A stretch of 64,000 nt of DNA from Cyrtodaria siliqua (taxonomy: Eukaryota > Mollusca > Bivalvia > Adapedonta > Hiatellidae): the NCBI GenBank assembly GCA_037043455.1, contig JAWPHD010003272.1, positions 1 to 64,000 on the forward strand, given 5' to 3'. Positions within the stretch are counted from its first letter, which is position 1. Each line of letters starts with the position of its first letter. Both the position numbers and the translations under genes were made by a program. Of this stretch, positions 1-12,088 are shown piece after piece. The notes under the pieces were generated by a model that was not told the DNA's origin, ran no database searches, and saw only the letters and a program-made list of their open reading frames with translations.

Positions 1-859
1 CTCCAAAACAGATCAAATACCGAAAACAACTTAAGAAAGAGAAGTAACTCTGTTACTGGTGTTTTTATTGACGCGCCAATACCAAACGATAATATGCGCA
101 GAAACTCATTAGACGGCATTACCATTCGTCCGCTCAGTGCAGCTCCGGCAGACGATAACGAAAACAACAACTTGAAAAATCAGCAAAAAAGTAGACCATC
201 TACTTCTACTGGTGGTATTGAACGAGAGAAATCTAAAGTGTCATTTAAATCAAATCCATCTCCACAAAAGAACAACTCTTCACATGCACCATTTTCTTCT
301 CACGAGGCAGCCGAGAGAGAAGCAACCGGAATAACTTCCGGCCGATCACCGCGTGAACCCAAACCGTCCTTTGTGACCGGCGACGATTCTGTAGAGAGTA
401 ATCTGGGCACGGATTTATTCGAAGAAAGACGCGTAGAACTATTGCAAGAGGAAAACGTGTTTTATTCCAATTTAGAAAAACGGAAAAAACGAGTTTATTG
501 GCAAGGTAGATACATATCTGGCAAACAACCCACCCGCCAAATTTGACGTTCCATTTATACCAACTGAAATTCACCACGCCGATGATACTGGTGACGAAGA
601 CGATGTCGATGGCGTCATGTCATATAGTCGTCGGCGAAATAGAAAAGCTCGCCAATACGACTTTAGTAGAACATTTACCTCCGAGGAGGAATATAACAAG
701 CGCGGAGAAGCACTTTGGAAAGATATGAACAAGACTCGATATCTGAGACTTCCGGACGACAAACTGGACCTTACCGGCGTTGTGACACTGGCAAAGGACC
801 AAATGAAATTGTTTAAAATGTTAAGTGGGAGTGAACCCGCGCATATAATCACTCATTAA
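1..859 (+). CDS. 3' end of an unrecognised gene, reading frame shifted once
   Basis: I do not recognise this protein. Frame 1 is open from the first base of the window to a stop at 546, so the true start lies upstream. The translated part is rich in Ser, Asn, Lys and Arg and looks disordered. Frame 2 is open from 476 to the TAA at 857-859 and carries the more protein-like C-terminus: an acidic stretch (DDTGDEDDVDG), a basic patch (YSRRRNRK), then a conserved-looking tail containing KRGEALWKDMN and LRLPDDKLDLTGVVTLAKDQ. Read together, the two frames suggest one protein with a 1-base slip between 476 and 545, most likely in the A runs at 477-480 or 484-489. A small intron is possible (a GTAGAT donor lies near 506), but no convincing short acceptor follows. 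A sequencing or assembly error, an indel allele and a young pseudogene are all possible. The two-frame joining is inference. Confidence 0.5.
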
Positions 860-1259
860 TATCTATAGACTCGTTCATGTCTTTGATTATGATAAATATG
901 TCTAAAAATTCCTACATCGGATGTGTCATTTAGCAAAATGGGAAATTAAGAAAAATGTCTTCATATCCTTACATTATTGTAAGATCGCTCACATGTAAAA
1001 TGCTTGAAACCAGTCGGATTGCAGATCGTAAGATACGAACATCAACTGTTTACCTTCGTCTGCGTTCGATTATCACACAAAGCAACATTTTTAAAAACCA
1101 AATTATTAGTATGTTCTACGAAACTTCTACGAAAATAAAAAATGACTGGTTTCTACCATTTTGCAAGCGAGTACTCGATTACAACAGGGCTCTTATATAT
1201 TATGCACTCAGTAGATTTGAAAACGCAACATCTGGCATTTTTTGAATTTCTAGAGTGGA

Positions 1260-1265
1260 AATAAA
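1260..1265 (+). terminator. candidate polyadenylation signal
   Basis: AATAAA lies about 400 bases after the stop codon of the gene ending at 859, a plausible 3' UTR length. The hexamer is common by chance in DNA this AT-rich, so the assignment rests on position only. Confidence 0.25.
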
Positions 1266-1928
1266 GTCCTCGTGCAACATGTGTTTTTAAGTAGAGCAAA
1301 TATTATGCAACTATTAATCGCCATATTTTAACCTTTGGGACAAAGAAACTTACAATCTTGATTTGAAGAAACAGAAACAGCGGACCAATTATAATGGAAA
1401 ACCAAACATGTTGCGTTTTTAAATGCAATGAGTATATACAAAAAAAGTGGTTTCAATAATAATTATTTTGAACTCGACACATCCACATGTAAAAACGGCA
1501 CGATGAATGGGCGTTTGTAAGTCATATTGTGACAAGATAAAATTATACTTCATAACAAATTATGTTATTTGCCAATACAAATCCGGATAAGGGCAAATTT
1601 ATCGATTTGGTTTAAACATGGTTTATCTCTCAAAAGATTACAAAGGTGGCGCACACCATATCAAAGGAGAATAACGCAAAAGCAAAATAATGAGAGTTCT
1701 TTCTCTAAGAAATATGACAATGGCGGTTATAGTTGCACATTTTAAGCTGATAACTATAGATCGATTTCAGCCATTATCAGATAATAGTATTGTGCATGTC
1801 GCTAAGACTCTCATGCTAATCGGTTCGGTATGACCATCCTACAAGAGAGTTTAATAACTGCAAATGGAGAAACTTCAATTAAGTGTCTCTGTGTCTCTGT
1901 GTCAGCCGATAATGAGAAAGCTTTTGTA
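1266..1928. other. intergenic, nothing recognised
   Basis: No coding pattern, RNA gene or repeat shared with the rest of the window was seen here. Confidence 0.5.
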
Positions 1929-2405
1929 TACTGAAAGGAAAAAGAAACGCATAATCAAAAAATTGCCTATACTACACTATAAGTATTATATACACCTAAT
2001 TCCACGTAATATTCCAGATATATCTCGACGTGTTTCGTACAAAAAGGGGCTACAACTAATTACAGAAAGGACAACCCTGTCATGTAGTAGACCATTTAAT
2101 CAAAGTATACTTTGTTACACGAAATTAATAAATGTTGAAAAGTCAAGCCATTTCAGTATAATAGTGTTTAATGTTGAGATTGCAACGTTTTAAAGACTAA
2201 GTTTGCTCACCTGCTTGAGCCAAATACGCATTCTGTCGATAATGAAACTTTAATGGGGTAACCATTGGTGTGTTCGGTGCTGTTAAAACCTCCTTTCCGA
2301 AAAGTCATGCCTAATGTCACCCTGTACTATTCGATTAGCAGTACCATATTAAACATACAATTTCTAGCGGAAATATCCATTATGCGTTTCTTTTTCCTTT
2401 CAGTA
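1929..2405 (+). mobile_element. M1 inverted-repeat element, complete copy (reference)
   Basis: A 477-bp element begins TACTGAAAGGAAAAAGAAAC and ends with the reverse complement of that sequence. TA lies on both sides (1927-1928 and 2406-2407), as expected for a Tc1/mariner-type target duplication. The short open frame inside it is not coding: it recurs only as the same repeat. Other copies lie at 10.1, 22.4, 24.3/31.2, 57.6 and 59.7 kb. It has no transposase, so it is a MITE or an internally deleted derivative. Confidence 0.8.
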
Positions 2406-2469
2406 TATGTTGAGACATATTCATGTAATAAGTATTTTCTATAAAGGTGGTTGGGAGATCATGTGTTGA

Positions 2470-2635
2470 AATAAATGAAATGAAATGGGGTTTTACGTCC
2501 CGTTAACACATCAACGTATGTTATACTGGGACAACAACCGCAGAGAGAGATGATGAAGGATGCAGTTTTCCTTCAGACATGTTTTAATGACTCCTCCAGG
2601 GAGAAACCACACGGGACAGAGAGGTGTTACAATAA
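2470..2635. repeat. dispersed repeat with TTTTACGTCCCGTTAACACAT-type core
   Basis: The core 'gttttacgtc...aacacat' and the following 'gggacaacaacc' are echoed, with divergence, near 9605, 12743, 28718 and 61175 in this window. Its shape resembles the ends of molluscan SINE-like repeats. The boundaries are approximate. Confidence 0.45.
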
Positions 2636-3395
2636 AGCTATATTCAAAATGTAATGTTTTTTCATACAATGTATGTGTCTATTAGCTTAAGACGACGATA
2701 AATACTATACTATTTATAGAGAAACCGTCGAAATAATTTATATTATTAGTAAAAAAAAAACCCGCTTTATATCTCCCGTTGTTGGCTTTTACTTATTTTA
2801 TGGAACATTTAGAGTACTCACAGAGTATCCTTTTTTTTCCCGCAGTATATGGGAGATTATAGATAATTAAAATAAAACGGTATTCTGAGACTACATGTAT
2901 TTAGTTCATATCATAAGTGGGGTAGTGGTAGTGGCTCACGCAAAAACAGTTGAGTCACATTTTATACTTTCACAATGTGATGTTGTTGACTGCTACAGAT
3001 TTTTTATACACGGAATAATTTCATCTTGATGCCAGTCTGTTTCTGGGATAACATACTTTATTTTGAAAGACCAATATAAAAAAAGAATACTTTAAAAATC
3101 CCAACTGTTACGAGAAAAACAACACAGATACTTTGTTGTGATGTTTTCTTTTTCGAATCATTTACAACATATTCATTATAAACAAAACACTTTTGAATAA
3201 GCTAAACAAATTAAAAACTAAAATTGGAAATCAAAACAGTGTTCAAAACCATTTAGCGTGTAAACCAAAACAGAAACCACTTCATTCAAAATGGACTCCA
3301 AACAACGGGGTGAAATTGTTATGAAACAATGTAGTGCTATATGCAGTATACTTTATCCCTCTTTCAGGGAGAGTTTTTTTAGGTGTTTATGTGTG
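2636..3395. other. intergenic, nothing recognised
   Basis: AT-rich sequence with short A and T runs. No gene or shared repeat was seen. Confidence 0.45.
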
Positions 3396-3435
3396 TGCGT
3401 GTGTGTGTGTGTGTGTGCGTGCGTGCGTGTGTGTC
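3388..3435. repeat. TG/CG-type microsatellite
   Basis: A run of alternating GTGTGT interrupted by GCGTGCGTGCG. Simple-sequence repeat. Confidence 0.85.
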
Positions 3436-3439
3436 TGAG

Positions 3440-3745
3440 CGCAGTTTAATGGCGCTTTTAACAATATTTTAGTCATATCACGACAATGTCTACTTGTAGA
3501 AGTGAACCCAGTGCTCAGCTGTATAGTTTTACCACACCGGAACCACATGATATGATATCCACACAATATCCCAGTATACTGACAACGGGCTGGCCAGTCA
3601 TAGAACTACCCTTTATATGCCGGACGACAAGCAAAGGGAACTACTAGTTTCGTGCTTATGAAGTCGATGGGATTGTGACCCGGTCGGGGATTAAACCCAC
3701 GAGTTCCTGCATGTGAGGCGAACGCTCATCCATAGTCGCGGTTCC
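3440..3745 (-). repeat. tRNA-derived SINE-like element
   Basis: On the minus strand, 3745-3655 reads like a tRNA head. An A-box-like GACTATGGATGAGCG is followed about 30 bases later by a B-box-like GTGGGTTTAATCCCC. The rest of the unit runs into an unrelated tail towards 3440. That is the expected layout of a pol III SINE. No target duplication was identified, and the boundaries are approximate. Confidence 0.5.
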
Positions 3746-4532
3746 AGTTTTCCACTATATAACTATGTTCAACATATGACCCGGGGAGGAGCGGAGCCAA
3801 ATTTGACCATGGTGTCGCAATTTGAACACACTTCAAGTTGGTAGATTGGATCATAAGCTAACTAAACTCCTGTAGTTTTAGAGAAATGTATGACGAAAAT
3901 ATGTTCTTAAACAACTATGTACTACTGTATCGAGGCTACTGTACTACTTGCTAGAGGACCATAAGCGTATGCTAAATGAATTAAATAGAGCACTAGCTCT
4001 TTGGTTCTAGAGAAGAAGATTGTTCACGTGTCTATAAGTAAAACATGTTTACGTCGAGGCCGTTAACCCCTTTGTCTCCATGTTAACACACTTGGTAGGG
4101 GGCAATATTGAACAATGTTATACCTATAGCCTTTGTAGATATATTATAAGAATCCATCATGAGTATATATCCATGTGAGATGGGGAAATTTCACCCGATG
4201 GACGAGGCTCTGTCGAGTTTCTGGTTGCAATTCTGATCCCGAGGATGAGCTTTCCTTATCTTACATGATGGCTTATTTTCTCCATTTTGCGCGTAGATTT
4301 TGAGCGTAGGACATGCGTAAAACAATAAATAACTAACGATTCGCAACAAACTGCAATCGGAACTGCCTCGTCGATTTCCGTCACTCCGGCGGAAATTTCC
4401 GATTGAGATTTGACTCTCAAGATAATTCTTACCTATGGCATTGAGGCCAGGCAAAACTGTTCCTTATTACATGCAAACACAATATCATGTAATGTAAACA
4501 TATATCATGTAATGTAAACATAAAAGCAAATA
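3746..4532. other. intergenic, nothing recognised
   Basis: A minus-strand open frame of 87 codons at 4191-4454 has no recognisable motif and no supporting context, so I do not call it a gene. Two short direct repeats (tatatcatgtaatgtaaaca) lie at 4482-4521. Confidence 0.4.
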
Positions 4533-4771
4533 TACTCAGTTGCAAAAGAAAGTAGACACTGAGTTTTGTTTAGATTTAATTGTATAAAGTAGTTTTAGAA
4601 TTAAATTGACAAATTCCAAAATGAATATGCCATGTTTGGTACATTCCATTGCCAATATCATGTTGTCATTTGTTTTTCAATAGGTCGAATCATTAGGGGA
4701 CTGTCGCTTGATAAAGAGGATAGGGTGTAAAGTAAAATTTCAAAGTGTCCAGTTTCTTTTGCAACTGAATA
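4533..4771 (+). mobile_element. M2 inverted-repeat element, copy 1
   Basis: A 239-bp element has inverted ends of about 27 bp that include CAGTTGCAAAAGAAA, with TA on both sides (4531-4532 and 4772-4773). A second copy in the opposite orientation is at 41398-41649. It is non-coding and has the Tc1/mariner-like layout. Confidence 0.75.
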
Positions 4772-5111
4772 TAATTTAAACAAGCAAAATGAATTTTTAT
4801 TACTATTTGTCAGTGTGATAAATTACACAAATAAATATCTAGTCTTTTAAATCGCATTGCATACCATTGTTAGGCCGCAATTTAATCTAAACGTCATCTG
4901 TTATCTGCCAGCAATATATGGCTTTACAGAAGCTTCTAGAGACGTATGTTTAGATAAAAGGCGATATACAAATTGCGTGTTCCCCTTTGTCATTGTTTTA
5001 ATAAATTGAACTCTACGTGGATTGATAATTCTTCGTTAACTTAATGAGAGCTGCTGAACAGTGGTCTCCCTTTCAGAGATAGATTGTCCCTATGTAACTG
5101 AACCTGCTATT

Positions 5112-5560
5112 TAAAGAGAGGTATACATATGCATACGCAGACACAGGACTAACGAACAGGCAGACAGACGCACGCACAGCCAGCAGTCGATCATACAGAC
5201 AGTCGCATAAACTATTGATGATAATACAGACAGACGCACACACAACCAACGGTCGATTATACAGAGAGGCTCACAAACTACTCATGAGCATACAGACAGA
5301 AGCACATACCGCGTACGATCATACTGCTGGCGAACATACAGAGAAACGCACACATATTGCGAACAATAATACAGAAAGACAACCACACATACAGATAGAC
5401 GCACACATGCCAGACTACAGATGCGTACATTGTAGATGATTATACTGACAGATAAACGCACACACTGCGGGCAAATTTACAGGCACATATACATCTATAT
5501 ACAAACATCATCACGACTGAGACGGACGGATAGACAGACGCCAAACAGACATAAAGACAA
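5112..5560. repeat. cagaca/cacaca low-complexity tract
   Basis: A degenerate array of AGACAGACGCACACA-like motifs. The 74-codon open frame inside it (5215-5439) follows from the low complexity and is not a gene. Confidence 0.7.
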
Positions 5561-5675
5561 AGGATCATCAAGATAATTATTACATAAACTAAAACATACC
5601 ACGTCCTACATATTTTTATAGCATCGTTTTTGTAGTAGATTCAGAAAAAACTAGAAATGTGTCCATAGGACACTG

Positions 5676-6130
5676 ATGCCCCCGGTATAAGTAACTAGAA
5701 CTATGAATTCGCAAAAAAAATTAATTCAAAACATGGACCGTTTCAAAAGATATTGAGCGCAAAAGGGGCCTTAACTCCTTCAGAAATTGATCGATGTTGA
5801 CCTAAATCGAACTTGGTCTGTATTTTATAATTACACAGTTACACACCAAATATTAATTACAAACATGGACCCTTTCAAAAGTTATTGAGCGGAAACCAAT
5901 TTGTTGCAGAAAATTAAGTCGTAAAGGGACCACAACTCCTGCATAAAATGAGCAACGTTGACCGAAATCGAACTTGACCTGTATTTTATAATTACACAGC
6001 TACACACCAAATATTATTTACCAACATGGACCCTTTCAAAAGTTATTAAGCGGAAACTAATTCGGATGGAACGGACGGACAGGGGTAACATTTAATGCCC
6101 CTTTCGGCATTCTCGAATGCCGGGGGCATA
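5676..6130. mobile_element. dispersed element with ATGCCCCCGG ends
   Basis: The left end reads ATGCCCCCGGTAT and the right end ATGCCGGGGGCAT, an imperfect inverted pair. Inside, a unit of about 130 bp with 'acatggaccctttcaaaag' and 'cgaacttg.cctgtattttataattacacag' occurs two to three times. Non-coding and probably a MITE. Confidence 0.55.
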
Positions 6131-6818
6131 AAAAGTTTATTTAAACAGTATATATAATCATAGCTTGAATATGATTATGATTGAGTATGATTAGATTTAT
6201 CTGTTCCGTTATCATTTGAGAGATATTTATTGAACATCAACAGGTCTCGATTAACTGTATTGCAAGCAAGAGAAAAGTTACACAATTTGTTACATTTTAA
6301 CCTTAACAAAGCCCATTTGTGTCGTGTTAACAATCATTTGACATATTCAGTATCTTTAAAAAATGCAAGCAGCTATTAGAAAGAAAAAAACACATCGATT
6401 TTCCATGCATCTTACTAAATCGTTTTGTACGAGAACTGTCTAGATTTAAATTTTAATCTCCAAATCCTGATTCAGTTTGCTCTCTACGTGACCTAATACA
6501 ATCAACAGAGACGTCTCAACATGAAGATTAAGGTATTTTTAATATATAAATACAGCTGGAACGATAATACGATTTTTCAGAAACGTGAGGTCAACGATCT
6601 ATCACGTTGATATGACAATAGTTTAATATAGCCTCGGGAATGTAATTAGACAATTATATGCATACATAATCTTACATGAGTGCTTAGTTATTATTGAATT
6701 TATTAAACGAGTTTATTTAATTAAATAATAAATAAGCAAGGATGTAAGATTCTTTTTATCACAAAACTCACAACGTAACTTAACGTCCCATCTAATAACG
6801 CCAGAAAGCGTCACGCCT
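6131..6818. other. intergenic, nothing recognised
   Basis: AT-rich DNA without gene or repeat signals that I could support. Confidence 0.45.
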
Positions 6819-7038
6819 GTGATTTATGCTATACACTGGCCTTTATTGTCAACCCGCTATAAGATTAGCTCCTTTCTTAGTTTTTACAAATATAACATTA
6901 ATGCATGCATATACTATGTGTTTATCGAAGCTTCTGGTTTATGTGCTTCCAAATCCGAGCAACATATACACGTAAGCACGCACGCATGCAAACGCGCAAG
7001 CACACATGCACACTCAACTGAATCTAATTGTCCACGTA

Positions 7039-7125
7039 CCTTGTGTTACGTTGTGGGAGTGTACTATTATAACACACTTCATCCTTGTGTTACGTTGTGG
7101 GAGTGTACTATTATAACACACTTCA
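7039..7125 (+). repeat. two-copy 44-bp tandem duplication
   Basis: The 43 bases at 7039-7081 recur exactly at 7083-7125. The duplication lies within an open frame (about 6822-7346) that starts without an ATG. The 3' part of that frame, 7147-7346, reads like a charged peptide (DRYRNTEIDEEVAIAQSGME) and could be an exon, but nothing supports it further. Confidence 0.7.
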
Positions 7126-7356
7126 ATTGTAATATGCAAATAAAAGGACGAATCATCGCTCGCTTTTTTGTTCGGTCGGTGTTTGATTTCCGAGACCGCT
7201 ACCGCAATACGGAAATCGACGAGGAGGTTGCTATTGCTCAAAGTGGTATGGAGGAGGCCTACGCAATAGACGTCATCATAAAAAAGTATGAAAGGAGAAA
7301 TTTGGAAATCGTCGAACACGATAAGTACAACACATATATAATATAAGACAACGATA

Positions 7357-8806
7357 CATGTGCAGCTGCATTCTCAGGCTACCGTTACTATAGTATAGTC
7401 ACATGTGCAGCTGCATTCACAGGCTACCGTTACTATAGTATAGCCACATGTGCAGCTGCATTCACATGCTACCGGTAATATAGTATAGTCACATGTGCAG
7501 CTGCATTCACAGGCTACCGGTACTATAGTATAGCCACATGTGCAGCTGCATTCACAGGCTACCAGTACTATAGTATAGTCACATGTGCAGCTGCATTCAC
7601 AGGCTACCGGTACTATAGTATATCCACATGTGCAGCTGCATTCACAGGCTACCGTTACTATAGTATAGCCACATGTGCAGCTGCATTCACAGGCTACCGT
7701 TACTATAGTATAGTCACATGTGCAGCTGCATTCACAGGCTACCGTTACTATAGTATAGCCACATGTGCAGCTGCATTCACAGGCTACAGGTACTATAGTA
7801 TAGTCACATGTGCAGCTGCATTCACAGGCTACCGTTACTATAGTATAGCCACATGTGCAGCTGCATTCACATGCTACCGTTACTATAGCAGAGGCACATG
7901 TGCAGCTGCATTCACAGGCCACTGTTACTATAGTATAACCACATGTGCAGCTGCACTCACAGGCTACCGGTACTATAGTATAGCCACATGTACGGCTGCA
8001 TTCACAGGCTACCGGTAATATAAAATAGCCACATGTGCAGCTGCATTCACCGGCTACCGTTACTATAGTAGAGGCACATGCGCAGCTGCATTCACAGGCT
8101 ACCGTTACTTTATATATAGTAGAGGCAGATGTGCAGCTTTATTCACAGGCTACCGTTACTATAGTAGAGGCACATGTGCAGCTGCATTCACAGGCTACCG
8201 GGTACTATAGTATAGCCACATGTGCAGCTGCATTCACATGCTACCGGTAATATAGTATAGTCACATGTGCAGCTGCATTCACAGGCTACCGGTACTATAG
8301 TATAGCCACATGTGCAGCTGCATTCACAGGCTACCGGTACTATAGTATAGCCATATGTGCAGCTGCATTCACAGGCTACCGGTACTATAGTATAGCCACA
8401 TGTGCAGCTGCATTCACAGGCTACCGTTACTATAGTAGAGGCACATGTGCAGCTGCATTCACAGGCTACCGTTACTATAGTATAGCCACATGTGCAGCTG
8501 CATTCACAGGCTACCGGTAATATAGTATAGCCACATGTGCAGCTGCATTCACAGGCTACCGTTACTCTAGTAGAGGCACATGTGCAGCTGCATTCACAGG
8601 CTACCGGTACTATAGTATAGCCACATGTGCAGCTGCATTCACAGGCTAAAGGTACTATAGTATAGCCACATGTGCAGCTGCATTCACAGGCTACCGTTAC
8701 TATAGTATAGCCACATGTGCAGCTGCATTCACAGGCTACCGGTACTATAGTATAGCCACATGTGCAGCTGCATTCACAGGCTACCGGTAATATAGTATAG
8801 CCTAGA
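7357..8806. repeat. 45-bp satellite array, about 32 copies
   Basis: The unit contains ACATGTGCAGCTGCATTCAC then AGGCTACCGGTACTATAGTATAGCC-like sequence, with period 45. Each unit packs several small palindromes: ACATGT, CAGCTG, ACCGGT and TACTATAGTA. Variant units alternate (GTTACT or GGTACT or GGTAAT; TAGCC, TAGTC or GAGGC). Because 45 is a multiple of three, long frames stay open on the minus strand (7374-7922, Cys-rich 15-residue repeat) and the plus strand (8035-8250). I take these as by-products of the period. A slightly degenerate first unit (TTCTCAG) marks the left edge. Confidence 0.9.
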
Positions 8807-8916
8807 AATATAGATAAGATAGTGTTATAGTATAGTATAAATTTACAGTACTATATAAACATGTACTATAACACGATCTCTTCTTCTCTCTATCCTTTCG
8901 GTGGCTGCATTAATAC

Positions 8917-9135
8917 ATGAGGGTCTCCCAGGGGTTTTGGGGAACAAGGGAACATGACCATTTATTTTTGGGAACAAGGGATCATTGTCTTTTATACTGG
9001 TCATATCTTTGGGGAATAAGGGTACATTGGGAAAAAAAATTGGGAACAAAATCAAAATATGTTTGGGGAACAAGGGAACATTTGGTAATATTTTCAAGGA
9101 ACAAGGGAACATGGAACCCTCTGAAAGGGCCTCAT
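8917..9135. mobile_element. M4 element, copy 1 (GGGAACAAGGGAACAT motif)
   Basis: A 219-bp segment starts ATGAGGGTCTCCCAGGGG and ends with a diverged inverted copy, AGGGCCTCAT. Inside are about six irregularly spaced copies of GGGAACAAGGGAACAT. A related copy is at 12459-12716. Overlapping open frames on both strands come from the motif repetition. Confidence 0.6.
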
Positions 9136-10096
9136 ACATATACGTTATTTTGCATTTTTGGAGTATTGTGATAACATGCTTATATATTAAACACGCTGGC
9201 TAACATCGGTATGAAGCTCGAAAGATCCTCGCATCATTTAGTCAGTGTCATCCATCTCGTTTAATAAAATCAATATAAATCAGGCACTCATGTAAAGTAA
9301 TCTATTATGTAATCTATTGATACTTTTATTGTGCTATATCTATATACATATATATTGTATTTCATGTGTTTTAATGTTTAAACCTTTCATATCTGGAAAC
9401 TCATGCATTGCAGTATCTTATATTCGTACAAGGGAATGTGAAAAAGGCTGCATAATACATAAAGAGAGGTAATACACCTAACACAGACGCAAACAGTGGT
9501 TTCATGGTTATTCGCCATTCACAGGCAGGAGCCAGACGACGTATATTCGTATGGAATTACATATGTATGTGGTAATGAGTACAATAAAGACAACAAAACA
9601 ATTGAATTGAATTGGGTTTTAAGGCGCACCAACACATTAAAGGTTATATGATGCCTAACAGAAATGAACATGCCAGGCTTATCCTCCATTTATGTCAAGA
9701 TAATATATGGAGAATGGGCCTAGAACCTTCTTACCTGCAGAACTGCAGAGTTTCCACGTTTGCATACCCAGTGTCATGATAAAGACCATGAATGAGCATG
9801 ATAATAAATGACAAAATGAATATGAAGTGGGGTGGGGGTGGGGGATCCTACCCATCTGCACGTGAAAGTGTATTTGTGAGATTGCAGTGGTTATATTCTA
9901 CCCAGGCAACCACACGGGGAGTGCAAAAAAAGTTCATCAATTAACTGTTATGTTTGCGCAGCGTATTAACCGGGTGAATCGATGAGACTGGGAACAAGCA
10001 TAGGGTACCCATAACAGTGTACGTTGTTAACAAAAAACGAGTATCAGCGTGTTTTGAGCGGGAAAGTACGACGCGCCATCATAAAAGTGTTCAAAG
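9136..10096. other. intergenic with one dispersed repeat
   Basis: A SINE-end-like repeat lies at about 9605-9660 ('ggttttaaggcgcaccaacacatt'), preceded by ATTGA units. A G-rich run, ggggtgggggtggggga, is at 9829-9845. The remainder shows nothing I can name. Confidence 0.4.
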
Positions 10097-10575
10097 CTGA
10101 AGAGAGATGAAAACGCATACGGGAATTTCCGCTATATATTGTATGTGTAATATGCTGCTGTTAATCGAATGGTACATGGCTACGTTAGACCTTTCTCGGA
10201 GAAAAAGACTAAAACAACAAATAACACAGTTATTAGTATTCTTTCAAAGTTTCATTATTGACAGAGTGCGCGTTTGGCTCAAGCATGTGAGCAAACTTAG
10301 GATGCAACATTTTGCAAACCCTTTACTTTAAATACAGTACGGAAATGGCTCAATTTTTCAGAGAGGAACTTCAACATTTATGAATATCTTGATAAAAAAT
10401 GTGTACTGTGATCAAAACGTCTACAACATCACTGTTGTGTCCTTTCTCTAACTAACTGCTACTTTTTTTTTTACAAAACATCTTGGGATTTCTTTGGAAT
10501 ATTATGTGGAATTAAGTGTGCAGTATATACAATATATAGCGGAAATTCCCGAGTTGCTTTTTCATATCTCTTGAG
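10097..10575 (-). mobile_element. M1 element, diverged copy
   Basis: Same family and length as 57638-58119. The internal marks are CGGGAATTTCCGCTATATATTGTATG at the left and its inverted form GCGGAAATTCCCGAG at the right. The outer terminal repeats are eroded. Confidence 0.7.
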
Positions 10576-11058
10576 TGTATAAATCTATTTGTGGATATAA
10601 ATAGTATGTACACGATCAGCTTAGACTTGCTTCATGTGCTAGTCTGTATTTATATAAGTATACCAAGTTCTATAGAGTATATGTATATTTCTTGAATTTC
10701 TTGCTAAATATTTGACAAAGGGAGTTTGAGAGAAATTGTTTCTACACACTAACTCGTGTAACAGGCTATTTTTGAGAATATGCGAAGCACGAAAAGTGAT
10801 CATTTAAAATGCCCAGAATATCATGTACAACTATTCAAGTAGATTTTACTTATATTTTTCTCCATTGTATATTCATTATATATGTATAAGCATAAAGAAA
10901 CATTAGTCATACTTTCAAATCAATACACTTTCACCAACAATACAACATGAGAATTGATGCTTTGCATCAACGTTTTCTTGTTCCAGTATGTGTGAACGTG
11001 TTAACTTATCGTTTAGCTTTTGTTGTTGATAAATGAAACGCATGCCAGCAACTAATCT
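10576..11058. other. intergenic, nothing recognised
   Basis: AT-rich. A small hairpin, TTGATGCTTTGCATCAACG, lies at about 10953-10971, and a similar GATGCAAAGCATC hairpin is near 63913. Confidence 0.4.
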
Positions 11059-11434
11059 CAGGGATGAAATTCAATTTTTTTAGCCACTTGTTAAAAAAAG
11101 CAAGTTCGAAGGTTTTCTACTTGCTATTTTAATCAAGGTACTTGCATTACTAATTTAAAAAACCCGATTCATTTGAGAAGGATTGCTATACATGTAAATA
11201 ATGACATTTTCACACTCAACTAGATGCAGGAATGTAATAATGTATAATTATATTTACTTATATCCACCTATTTAACTAAGTTAAATAAATACGTTTAGTG
11301 AATAAATATAGACTGAGACCTAGTGGGATTCTTTTATTACTTGAAAAATTGAGCAAGTGCTAATGCTTCCTATTTGTAATCTGCAAAAATCTACTTGCAT
11401 TTAGCATGTAAGCAAGTGTTAAATTTGAACCCTG
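11059..11434. mobile_element. hAT-like MITE
   Basis: A 376-bp element starts CAGGGATGAAATTCAA and ends TTAAATTTGAACCCTG. This is an imperfect inverted pair beginning CAGGG, the typical hAT terminus. Inverted CTTGC/GCAAG motifs recur internally. A clean 8-bp target duplication is not visible, only a partial aatct match. Confidence 0.5.
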
Positions 11435-11845
11435 AATCTTCCACTATCTATTTATAAAGATTAATAGCAGAACGAGTTTTGATGTTGCCATATTAATTTT
11501 CTAATCATTTAATTTGGATTGTTGGAACGCAATAACTTTTAAATATTATAAATGTATATCTGAACTGTCATGGCATTATGGAATATGACGCGCTTGATGT
11601 CACATCGGTAATGCTTGAACGGGGGGTGGTGGTGGTGCGCCTCCTCATGGATTACCGTAAATTTTTATTTCAGGACTAATCACCACTTGGTACTTGCCTT
11701 TGACTTACTAACCTATGGCTAATGAGTAGTAAATAGCATTATAGTTCATTACTTAATTAATGCGTTTTGTTGACTTACATTGATTTACAATGGCGCCGTG
11801 ACACATTTTGTAAACTATTATGAATGAAGCCAAGCTAATAAGTGC

Positions 11846-12088
11846 AAATATATACTTAACGCCATTAAAAGTGCAAGTTTTTTTATTTTGTGTTTATATT
11901 TAATTAAAATGTCTCCAAGATCGATTGCATAATTCCGATTTTATTTCTTTTAATACATGACTTTGATCGGTCACCAGCCTTATAGGGAATGTGGATAATT
12001 TTTAACTTGTGCATACCACTACAATCGATCTTGGAAATAAACACAAAATAAAAAAACTTGCTCTTTTAATGGCGTTATGTATATATGT
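11846..12088. mobile_element. foldback-like element with about 60-80-bp arms
   Basis: The left arm from 11846 (TATACTTAACGCCATTAAAA, then GTGCAAGTTTTTTTATTTTG and CCAAGATCGATTG) is matched by its inverse at 12023-12088. The loop is about 100 bases. Non-coding. Confidence 0.7.

Noticed and set aside
1864..2193. Plus-strand frame of 109 codons
   Set aside because: It runs from flank into M1, and other M1 copies do not keep it open.
4191..4454. Minus-strand frame of 87 codons
   Set aside because: Basic and Ser-rich, without a domain, in a region with no other coding signs.
6819..7346. Plus-strand frame of 175 codons
   Set aside because: There is no ATG at the start, and it contains an exact 44-bp duplication that changes its frame. 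Only the last 65 codons look protein-like, with no further support.
7374..7922. Minus-strand Cys-rich frame of 182 codons (15-residue repeat)
   Set aside because: It is fully inside the 45-bp satellite, whose period keeps the frame open. There is no signal peptide and no unique sequence at either end.
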